NCBI GenBank assembly: GCA_002702965.1
Contig: PADE01000221.1
Span: 326-6,382, forward strand
Length of the DNA: 6,057 nt
Direction: 5' to 3'
Origin: Planctomycetaceae bacterium
GTDB lineage: Bacteria > Planctomycetota > Planctomycetia > Pirellulales > Pirellulaceae
Shown here: positions 1 through 5,475 of the stretch, piece by piece
Layout: each line of letters starts with the position of its first letter
How positions within the stretch are numbered: the first letter of the stretch is position 1
Translations under genes and position numbers: made by a program
Notes under the pieces: generated by a model
The model's input: only the letters and a program-made list of their open reading frames with translations
The model's database searches: none
Told to the model about the DNA's origin: nothing

Positions 1-249
1 GGCTTGAAGCGGGCCACCGCGCTGCCGGTTTGGACATTTCACGGGACGCGCGACCGTTCGGTTCCGATCGGCGAAACCGAACAGCTCGTAGGGATCCTCA
101 AAGACGCGGGAAGCGAGCAGGTTCGGTTTACCAGGTACGCCGATGCGGGGCATGTGGCGGGCTGGAGAAAGACCTACCAGAACCCGGCCGTCTGGAAGTG
201 GCTCTTCTCACAACGATCACCCGCGCCGCCCTCCAAGGGAGTCCGTTAG
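1..249 (+). CDS. alpha/beta hydrolase, C-terminal fragment (secreted esterase/peptidase type)
   Basis: The frame is open from base 1 to the TAG at 247-249, so the gene starts before the window and only about 82 C-terminal residues are seen. They fit the end of an alpha/beta hydrolase of the predicted-peptidase/carboxylesterase kind: a strand running into PVWTFHGTRD, then VPIGETEQLV, a helix ending KDAG, YADAGH, and a final NPAVWKWLFSQRS. In this family the Asp of HG..D and the His of AGH belong to the Ser-Asp-His triad. Here they are the Asp at 52-54 and the His at 151-153. The nucleophile serine is outside the window, so activity cannot be judged. The last ten residues are Pro/Ser/Lys-rich and probably disordered. 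The family acts on esters, or sometimes peptides, usually outside the cytoplasm; the substrate here is unknown. The gene runs toward the propeller gene at 397-1530 and ends 147 nt from its stop codon. The TTG at position 4 is internal, not a start. Confidence 0.8.
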   Translation, partial: GLKRATALPVWTFHGTRDRSVPIGETEQLVGILKDAGSEQVRFTRYADAGHVAGWRKTYQNPAVWKWLFSQRSPAPPSKGVR

Positions 250-290
250 CTCGCGGGTGGGCGGACCGACGATCGTCTCAACTCGCTAGA

Positions 291-317
291 GCCGGCCTCT
301 GACGCGTGTCGGCCGGC
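291..317. terminator. possible bidirectional hairpin between convergent genes
   Basis: GCCGGCC at 291-297 is the exact reverse complement of GGCCGGC at 311-317. Inside it, GAC (301-303) can pair with GTC (308-310) around a GCGT loop, leaving a three-base bulge. The hairpin lies 41 nt after the stop of the hydrolase fragment and about 80 nt after the stop of the opposing propeller gene, which is where a shared terminator would be expected. No T-run follows on either strand, so it is not a canonical intrinsic terminator. Short GC-only stems also arise by chance in DNA this GC-rich. The rest of 250-396 holds nothing I recognise. Confidence 0.3.
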
Positions 318-396
318 GATGCGAACGGACCCCCGCTTGGAACCCTGATTCCACCCCGCAACCTGCGTCGGTACGGGCCGCATCATTGAGAACGGA

Positions 397-1530
397 TCAA
401 TAACGCCGCTTCAGGGGTCGGGCGAATCGGCGATAGATACGGTCGCCCCTTCTGCGGCGGGGCGCGCTGGATGTTGTCGCGCCTGCCTCGGGCGGCGTTG
501 GGTCGCTGCTTACCTGATCGGCGGGCTGGTTGACACGCACTAGTTTGATGATCCGGCCCGACACATTCCAATCCTGTACGTACAGGTTACCCGCCTTGTC
601 CCAATAGGAACCGTGCGTGCCACTGAAGACTCCTTCAATCCAATTGTCCTGTGGGACATTGAAGTTCACCCGTGTTTCGGGATCGACGTTGTGTCCCAGA
701 ACGGAAATGATGGTGTTGCTCTTGTCGAGGATTACGAGCCTTCCGTGTAAATCGGGTACGGCGACGTAGTCACCCTGAACCGCCGCGGACGTGGGCATTC
801 CCAGGCCTGTCACGACCACAGAGATGAACTCCCCTTGCAGGCTGTAGTGCAGCAGGCGTCCCTTGGGCTGGTGGTTGCGGTCACAAACCAGCAGGCGCGG
901 CGGGTCGTAACGTGTGTCCAAAGTCATCCCGTGCGCCGTGTTGAACTGTTTCAGCTCGTTTCCTTTTTGACCAAAATGCATCAGGTACTTGCCAGTTTTG
1001 TCAAACTTGAAGATATGGTTGCTGGCGTACCCATCCGACAAAAAGATGTCTCCGTTGGGACCGACAGTGATGGCGGTCGGATTGAATTTTTCCAGCTTCA
1101 ATCCCGATTCTTCTGGAAACGGTAGTTTCAGGACGATTTCGCCCGAATGTGCGTTGAACTTGATGCCTTCAGCGTTGGCGTTCCGCGCTCCGTAAATGAA
1201 CTCGCCTTCGGCCTCTTCTCGGATCTCCATGTCGTGAATATTCGAGTATTTGTCCCCGAGATACTCCTGGATCACTTTACCGTCCTCGGAGAATACGACG
1301 ACGCCCTTGTTGGCGCTGGTATAGATGTTGCCGTCCTTGTCGATGACGACTCCACCATGGGTTGGTCCCAGCGCCGAACTGCCGTCGGGGCGCAGTCCCC
1401 AGCCGGGCACCGTGTCAAAGGTCATCAGCCCCGAGCCCATGCGGGCCGCCGGAGTGTTATCTGCAGCGAGAGCCGGTAGCACGATGCCGAACGCAATCGT
1501 GGCGGTGATGTAAGTCGCGTATTGCCTCAT
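397..1530 (-). CDS. secreted NHL-repeat beta-propeller, PAL-like (peptidyl-hydroxyglycine lyase fold)
   Basis: 377 residues. Residues 1-22 form a Sec signal peptide (short basic start, hydrophobic core, ALA cleavage site), so the protein is exported. Residues 40-332 carry NHL-type blades, seen as repeated D.xGN(I/L)Y and F.xxGK patterns. The layout matches the lyase domain (PAL) of peptidylglycine alpha-amidating monooxygenase: THGGVVIDKDGNIY (H58), NPTAITVGPNGDIFLSDGY (Y168), TAHGM (H200), CDRN (R218) and GTHGSYWDKAGNLY (H306). In PAL the equivalent three histidines bind catalytic zinc, and the Tyr and Arg lie in the active site. Two differences are visible: the residue after the last His is Gly rather than Asp, and I find no equivalent of PAL's first-blade Arg. 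True lyase activity is therefore inference; a metal-binding propeller with another substrate is equally possible. Residues 335-377 are Pro/Ser/Thr-rich and then strongly basic (PRRRRGDRIYRRFARPLKRRY), unlike the rest. The start at 1530 is chosen over an in-frame ATG at 1590 because it has a good ribosome site and opens directly into the signal peptide. Confidence 0.85.
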   Translation of the reverse strand: MRQYATYITATIAFGIVLPALAADNTPAARMGSGLMTFDTVPGWGLRPDGSSALGPTHGGVVIDKDGNIYTSANKGVVVFSEDGKVIQEYLGDKYSNIHDMEIREEAEGEFIYGARNANAEGIKFNAHSGEIVLKLPFPEESGLKLEKFNPTAITVGPNGDIFLSDGYASNHIFKFDKTGKYLMHFGQKGNELKQFNTAHGMTLDTRYDPPRLLVCDRNHQPKGRLLHYSLQGEFISVVVTGLGMPTSAAVQGDYVAVPDLHGRLVILDKSNTIISVLGHNVDPETRVNFNVPQDNWIEGVFSGTHGSYWDKAGNLYVQDWNVSGRIIKLVRVNQPADQVSSDPTPPEAGATTSSAPRRRRGDRIYRRFARPLKRRY

Positions 1531-1538
1531 GACCTGAA

Positions 1539-1544
1539 CTCCTC
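1539..1544 (-). promoter_or_regulatory. ribosome binding site that fixes the propeller start
   Basis: Read on the minus strand, GAGGAG lies 8 nt before the ATG at 1528-1530. The longer in-frame ATG at 1590 would add 20 residues rich in Arg and Gln in front of the signal peptide and bury it. This site therefore supports 1530 as the true start. Confidence 0.75.
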
Positions 1545-1640
1545 GTTGTCGTTGGGCGTCGTCAAGTGGTGTGCGCCGCGCACGTCGCAAAACACAACAC
1601 GTTCGCCAGCGCAGCCGCGCGGAGCGTCGCCGGCGGCCTT

Positions 1641-1669
1641 AGTATCGGGTAGCCGGAACCGCATTTCAA
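1641..1669 (-). promoter_or_regulatory. candidate sigma-70-type promoter for the propeller gene
   Basis: On the minus strand a -35 box TTGAAA (1664-1669; 5 of 6 to TTGACA) is followed after exactly 17 nt by GATACT (1641-1646; 4 of 6 to TATAAT). Transcription would begin near 1634 and leave a leader of about 100 nt before the ATG at 1530. The site falls in the 226-nt gap after the PL10-like gene, so the propeller could be transcribed on its own. Planctomycete promoters are poorly characterised, and this is a match by eye. Confidence 0.4.
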
Positions 1670-1704
1670 GCCGCCCCAAACTCTCGCGTTTGCGGCACTC
1701 GGTG

Positions 1705-1718
1705 GGACGCGGGCGTCC
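1705..1718. terminator. short GC palindrome after the PL10-like gene
   Basis: GGACGC (1705-1710) and GCGTCC (1713-1718) are perfect inverted repeats two bases apart. As RNA this gives a 5-bp stem with a four-base loop, about 40 nt past the stop of the PL10-like gene and upstream of the candidate promoter at 1641-1669. That is a reasonable place for a transcript end. No T-run follows, so it is weak. Confidence 0.2.
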
Positions 1719-1756
1719 AGGATGCTGTCCAGATGAGGCGAATTGGCTGGGGATTG

Positions 1757-3691
1757 TTAGTCGTGGAGCAACGGTACGTCGAAGTAGTTTTCCAAAGGGT
1801 GCACGGCCATCCCCCATTCACCCAGCACATCCCAGGAATCGAGGTGAGTACTGGAGGCGACGGTTTCCAGACCGCGCCCGCCGCGGGCGGCCGCCACGGC
1901 GTCGATGTGACCGGCTGCCAATTTCATGTCGTAGAGCAATTGCCATTGATACCAGGCCGCGTTGGATGCCGGGTAGACCGAATCGAATGCCTGTCCCCAT
2001 TTGGTGCCGGTCATCCCGTACCAGCGGCTCTTGGTCGCGACAAACCGAAAATCGCCCATCGTCGACATTCCGGTGTACCCCGGCCTGCCCGCGTAGGGAT
2101 ACGCCATGCGACGGTTGCGCATGTTCAACACGCGCTTGGCGGCGTCGATCCGCGCCAACAAGTACTGGTCGGGGGTGAAACGGGTCGGATGGGAGTAGTA
2201 TTCGAGCATCCCCTTTCGGCCTCCCTGTTTGTGCTCCAACAAGGCGCGGCGAATTTCACTCAGAGAGTTGCCGATCGAAGAGTGACAGTAGACGTACATG
2301 TTGTAGTCTCGGGGTGGTGGTTGATCCGACCGGGCGAGTCGGGCCAGTTCCCCCAAGGGGGGCCAGGCGTGATCAATCAACCGACCGTATTTTTCCTTTT
2401 GTCGGGGCGTGACGGGATTCCATGCCATCAATTTGAAGCGGAGTACCCGACCCCAGTTGGAACCATCCGGAAGCCACGCATCGGGCCAACCGGGACGATA
2501 CTCCATGAGGTAATTGTGGGTGACAACATGGTGCGCCGGTGACCATACCTGACTCATCGCCCTCCATCGCGCCAGGACCTCGGGATCGAGTTCCCGTTGG
2601 CGCACGTGTTCGTGCCAGGCGTAGGCTCGCCGCAACAAATCGATGTGCGCTTCGTCACCGTCCATCAGGTACAGCCAAATCAGGAGCGGACCGACAGCGC
2701 GCGTGAGCGCTCGCGGGTAAGGCAACTCGATTTCGTACTGGCGTGCGCGTACCGGCTGAGCGCGGTCATTGTATTGTTCGCACCAGCCAACCAGTTTTCC
2801 CTCTCCGATATTTGCTTTGGCGAGAAACGGACCCAGTCTGTGAAGCCGCGCGATGTATTTCTTGTCACCGGTCAGGTGGTACATCATGACCATCATCTGG
2901 AAACACGAGTTCGTTGCATTGTCGTTGAAAGAAACCCCGTGCATGACACCGCTGTGGCCCGAGGAGCGTCCATCGAAGGACCACTGGTCGGGCCAACCGC
3001 CATTTTCTCGTTGCAGAGACAGCACGACGTCCGCACAACGTCTGGCCGACTCGAAGAATTTGGGATCGCCGCTTAACTTGTGTGCGTAGAGCATGATCCA
3101 GAACGGCTCGTTGTTGTAACCATCCTGAATGCGCACGAAATTTTCTGACAACGTAGACCACGGCCAGTGGCCGCGCGGCCACTGCGCTGACCGGATCACC
3201 TCGGCGCAGCGCAATCCCGCCGCGAGGTACTCGTCGACCGCGAAGATCTCGTAGGCGCGGAGAAATCCAACGGCGCGGGTCCGCAGGTCTTGCACCCCAA
3301 TTCCGCGGTAGCCGGCTGGAATCTGGGATGTCTGGGCGTCGAGCCAGTTGCGAACTTCGGTCTCGATGCGTGATGCGAATTGCGGATCGGCCCAGACCTT
3401 TGTTTCGCGCGTTTGGATCTTGACCAGCAGGGCCGCGAGTTCGCGCTCTCGGAGCTGGCGTTGTTGGTCGCTGAGGGGGCCGTAGTGAATCGTCTCGCCT
3501 CCGAACAGCGAGCCTCGCTGTTGCCAGGAGAGACCCGCTGTCGAGAGAGACTGGTAGGAGAGATCGGGGTAGTGTCCGGTCTTTTCGTTGAAAACCAGCG
3601 GGCCGGCCCCGGGCGCGACGTGGTCTGCCCCAGCACCGATCGCGATGAGACTCCCAAATATCGCCGAAACGACCCTCGGGCTGCGTTGCAT
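1757..3691 (-). CDS. secreted PL10-like polysaccharide lyase (putative pectate lyase) with long C-terminal extension
   Basis: 644 residues. It starts at the ATG at 3689-3691, preceded 9 nt upstream by AGGAG. Residues 1-22 look like a Sec signal peptide (QRSPR, then a hydrophobic stretch ending GAGA). From about residue 100 to 365 it is helical in a way that suits an alpha/alpha toroid, and it carries the hallmark blocks of polysaccharide lyase family 10 in order: QRENGGWP (227-234), SFNDNAT (254-260), GWCEQYN (302-308) and ARQYEIELP (316-324). Family members cleave polygalacturonate by calcium-dependent beta-elimination with an arginine as base. Here D257 and R317 sit in the conserved blocks, but I cannot assign the catalytic base. 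The later PL10 block resembling ARFYEI...DRDG is not recognisable. PL10 catalytic domains are roughly 330 residues; the remaining ~250 residues (about 395-644, rich in Trp, Tyr and His) match no domain I know. No lipobox or anchor is seen. A non-pectin uronic-acid polymer, or loss of catalysis, is possible. Confidence 0.75.
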   Translation of the reverse strand: MQRSPRVVSAIFGSLIAIGAGADHVAPGAGPLVFNEKTGHYPDLSYQSLSTAGLSWQQRGSLFGGETIHYGPLSDQQRQLRERELAALLVKIQTRETKVWADPQFASRIETEVRNWLDAQTSQIPAGYRGIGVQDLRTRAVGFLRAYEIFAVDEYLAAGLRCAEVIRSAQWPRGHWPWSTLSENFVRIQDGYNNEPFWIMLYAHKLSGDPKFFESARRCADVVLSLQRENGGWPDQWSFDGRSSGHSGVMHGVSFNDNATNSCFQMMVMMYHLTGDKKYIARLHRLGPFLAKANIGEGKLVGWCEQYNDRAQPVRARQYEIELPYPRALTRAVGPLLIWLYLMDGDEAHIDLLRRAYAWHEHVRQRELDPEVLARWRAMSQVWSPAHHVVTHNYLMEYRPGWPDAWLPDGSNWGRVLRFKLMAWNPVTPRQKEKYGRLIDHAWPPLGELARLARSDQPPPRDYNMYVYCHSSIGNSLSEIRRALLEHKQGGRKGMLEYYSHPTRFTPDQYLLARIDAAKRVLNMRNRRMAYPYAGRPGYTGMSTMGDFRFVATKSRWYGMTGTKWGQAFDSVYPASNAAWYQWQLLYDMKLAAGHIDAVAAARGGRGLETVASSTHLDSWDVLGEWGMAVHPLENYFDVPLLHD

Positions 3692-3739
3692 GCGTGTCTG
3701 CTCCTGGAAGTAGATCGATTCAGCTTGCTGACGGCGATG

Positions 3740-3745
3740 ATTGTA
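3740..3745 (-). promoter_or_regulatory. possible -10 element for the PL10-like gene
   Basis: Minus-strand TACAAT (5 of 6 to TATAAT) lies about 48 nt before the ATG at 3691 and would give a leader of around 40 nt. I find no convincing -35 box at 16-18 nt upstream, so this is only half a promoter and may be chance or use an activator. Confidence 0.22.
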
Positions 3746-3811
3746 GCGGCAGGGGCGAGGTGCGACCTACTCTGCAAACGGTCTCTCATCCGCTGACCGA
3801 CCGCGCGTAGC

Positions 3812-3869
3812 GCCCGGCGGCGCGGGTGCCGGTCCCACCGAGCGCTGCGACAAGAGGCCCGGCGGCGCG
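3812..3869. repeat. 13-nt direct repeat in the gap between DUF1501 and the PL10-like gene
   Basis: GCCCGGCGGCGCG occurs at 3812-3824 and again, identical, at 3857-3869, with start points 45 nt apart. It lies in the 221-nt gap (3692-3912) next to the hairpin at 3871-3886. Spaced identical repeats upstream of a gene can be regulator sites, but here they are pure G/C and lie about 120-180 nt from the PL10-like start. Chance or slippage is equally plausible. Confidence 0.4.
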
Positions 3870-3870
3870 C

Positions 3871-3886
3871 GTCACCTCGGGGTGAC
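3871..3886. terminator. hairpin shortly after the DUF1501 stop codon
   Basis: GTCACC (3871-3876) and GGTGAC (3881-3886) are perfect inverted repeats around a four-base loop. On the minus strand the hairpin begins 26 nt after the DUF1501 TGA, the normal position for a transcript end or a 3' stabilising stem. There is no T-run; the sequence that follows is GC-rich. It may slow or end transcription before the PL10-like gene, but it is not a textbook intrinsic terminator. Confidence 0.35.
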
Positions 3887-3912
3887 TCGTACAGGGTCCC
3901 GAATGGATCCGC

Positions 3913-5337
3913 TCAGGCGATGATCTTTCCAAGCGGCCTGCCCCCGTGGGCAATATGGACCGGGCGGCCGAACATATCGGGGACGGTCGTCGCTGGGTCG
4001 ACTCCCAGCAATTGATAGATCGTCGCTACCAAGTCGCCCGGCGTGACGGGGTCGACTTCGGGATAGGCGCCGATCTTGTCGCTGCGGCCGTACACGCTGC
4101 CCGGTTGGACTCCGCCACCCGTGAGCAGGCAGAACCCACATGAAGTCCAGTGATCGCGTCCCGCTTTTCCGTTCACTTTGGGACTTCGGCCCATTTCGCC
4201 GGTGACCACGACCAGCGTGGTGTCGAGGAGACCTCGGTCGTCTAAATCCTGAACCAGATTGTCGTAGGCTCTGTCTAGCAGGGGCAGATTGAAACGCAGC
4301 ATGTCGAAGTTCTTGTTGTGCATGTCCCAATGACAACCATGCGTTTCGACCGCACATTCCCAATGAAAGGTAACGAATGTCGATCCCGCTTCGACGAGGC
4401 GTCGAGAAATCAACAGGCTGTTGCCGAATAGATCGTCGCCGTAGCGTTCGCGAATCGCGGCATCTTCCTGCGAGACATCAAAGGCGGCCCGCATCCTGCC
4501 GGTGGCAAGTAGGTCGAACGCCTTTTGCTTGAAGTCGCCCATCCGCCTCAGGGCAGCGTCTTGGGCGGCAGCCACTGGCTGATCGAGTGATTCCAGCAGC
4601 GCGCGGCGATCGCTCATGCGCTGCGGCGAAACACCCGGCGTGTGGCCGCTGCCGGGCAACAGCGGTGGTCCCAACGGCAATACCGGATCGTAGAATGCGC
4701 CTTTGCGTTCAAAGCGGGGTTGGCAGAGCGTAAACAGAGGATCACACGCCGGGCCCAGGTAGCCACCATGGGCGCCCGGCCGTGGATTCTGGCTGTGACC
4801 AGGATAGGCCGGCATGAACACGTAGCCGGGCACATCCTTGGGGCCCAGTCCGAGATACTGGCAGACCGATCCCATACTGGGATGATCGTCGCGTTTGACC
4901 CCGCTGCGTTCCGGACCCTGTCCCCATCCGGTGAGCACCGAGTAGGGGTGATGGCTGTTGAGGCTGTGTGTGATCGTGCGCAGCAGTGAAGACCGATGCA
5001 TCCATTTCGCCGTTTTCGGCAGATGCTCACAGATCATCGTCCCGGGAACCGATGTCGCGATCGGCTTGAATTCGCCCCGGATGTTCTCCGCGGCATCCGG
5101 TTTCATATCGAACATGTCGAGGTGGCTGGGCCCCCCGAACAGATTGATCAGAATCACCGACGTGGCGCGACCGGCCGGTGGTGACTGCTGCCGATGTTGG
5201 GCTTCCAACAAGCGAGGCAAGCTGAGTCCAGAGTACAGCGACAACCCACCGACCCGCAGCAGTTCTCGCCGGGTCAGCCCGTCGCAGGCTCGGGATGCAA
5301 TTCCGGGTATTGTGATCACGCGTCCATTCCCGCTCAC
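3913..5337 (-). CDS. DUF1501 family protein, Tat-exported (alkaline phosphatase/sulfatase-like fold)
   Basis: 474 residues, the usual length for this family, which is expanded in Planctomycetes. The N-terminus has a twin-arginine signal, LTRRELLRVGG (residues 21-31, R23-R24), followed by a weakly hydrophobic stretch to about residue 46, so the folded protein is exported. The DUF1501 body begins at VILINLFGGPSHLDMFDMKP (61-80). It continues with HSLNSHHPYSVLTGW (124-138), GNSLLISRRLVEAGSTFV (305-322), TTLVVVTGEMGRSP (373-386), GRDHW (393-397) and DMFGRPV (454-460). GGPSHLDMFD and GEMGR...GRDHW are the blocks that recall metal sites of the alkaline phosphatase/sulfatase superfamily; no reaction is established for DUF1501. 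The start is a GTG with no clear ribosome site. A second in-frame GTG at 5317-5319 would give MITIPG..., closer to typical family starts, and neither can be excluded. DUF1501 genes usually follow a DUF1549/DUF1553 cytochrome-type partner; here the upstream neighbour is a PhoD-like phosphatase, 138 nt away. Confidence 0.93.
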   Translation of the reverse strand: MSGNGRVITIPGIASRACDGLTRRELLRVGGLSLYSGLSLPRLLEAQHRQQSPPAGRATSVILINLFGGPSHLDMFDMKPDAAENIRGEFKPIATSVPGTMICEHLPKTAKWMHRSSLLRTITHSLNSHHPYSVLTGWGQGPERSGVKRDDHPSMGSVCQYLGLGPKDVPGYVFMPAYPGHSQNPRPGAHGGYLGPACDPLFTLCQPRFERKGAFYDPVLPLGPPLLPGSGHTPGVSPQRMSDRRALLESLDQPVAAAQDAALRRMGDFKQKAFDLLATGRMRAAFDVSQEDAAIRERYGDDLFGNSLLISRRLVEAGSTFVTFHWECAVETHGCHWDMHNKNFDMLRFNLPLLDRAYDNLVQDLDDRGLLDTTLVVVTGEMGRSPKVNGKAGRDHWTSCGFCLLTGGGVQPGSVYGRSDKIGAYPEVDPVTPGDLVATIYQLLGVDPATTVPDMFGRPVHIAHGGRPLGKIIA

Positions 5338-5364
5338 GGTGGAAATCGGCCAGGGATGCTCCCC

Positions 5365-5393
5365 ATCATACGGGGTTTGGGGCGCACAGACAA
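5365..5393 (-). promoter_or_regulatory. candidate sigma-70-type promoter for the DUF1501 gene
   Basis: On the minus strand TTGTCT (5388-5393; 4 of 6 to TTGACA) is followed after exactly 17 nt by TATGAT (5365-5370; 5 of 6 to TATAAT). It sits in the 138-nt gap after the PhoD-like gene. Transcription would begin near 5358, about 20 nt before the GTG at 5337 or about 40 nt before the GTG at 5319. The locally A/T-rich stretch just upstream (5391-5403) fits a promoter. It argues that DUF1501 is not simply read through from the phosphatase gene. This is a match by eye only. Confidence 0.45.
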
Positions 5394-5475
5394 TTTCGAA
5401 TTACGGCTCCACGTCGCCCCAAATGCGCAGACGTGCTCTGGCGACCCGGGTTGCCGGCGCCCGTCTATGGGGATG

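Noticed and set aside
397..1530. Propeller as a streptogramin B lyase or gluconolactonase
   Set aside because: Blade spacing and the SDGY, AHGM and CDR blocks fit the PAL/NHL type better than either of those families.
1531..1590. Upstream in-frame ATG at 1590 as the propeller start
   Set aside because: It would place 20 polar residues before the signal peptide and has no better ribosome site than the GAGGAG in front of the ATG at 1530.
1527..1817. 96-codon minus-strand frame filling the gap between the PL10-like and propeller genes
   Set aside because: It overlaps the end of one gene and the start of the other, shows no recognisable motif, and covers the promoter-like and ribosome-binding sequences.
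1522..2178. 218-codon Arg/Pro-rich frame on the plus strand across the propeller/PL10 gap
   Set aside because: Its composition is typical of a shadow frame, it overlaps both flanking genes antisense, and no domain is visible.
1733..2542. 269-codon open frame on the plus strand
   Set aside because: It lies antisense to the PL10-like gene, has no family resemblance or ribosome site, and is explained by third-position GC bias in the real gene.
3380..3796. 138-codon plus-strand frame extending into the gap upstream of the PL10-like gene
   Set aside because: It is antisense to the signal peptide and N-terminal region of a well supported gene, with no ribosome site or family match.
5413..5445. 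GTCGCC/GGCGAC inverted repeat with a 21-nt loop after the PhoD stop
   Set aside because: The stem is only 6 bp, the loop is long and no T-run follows; this is too weak to call a terminator or operator.
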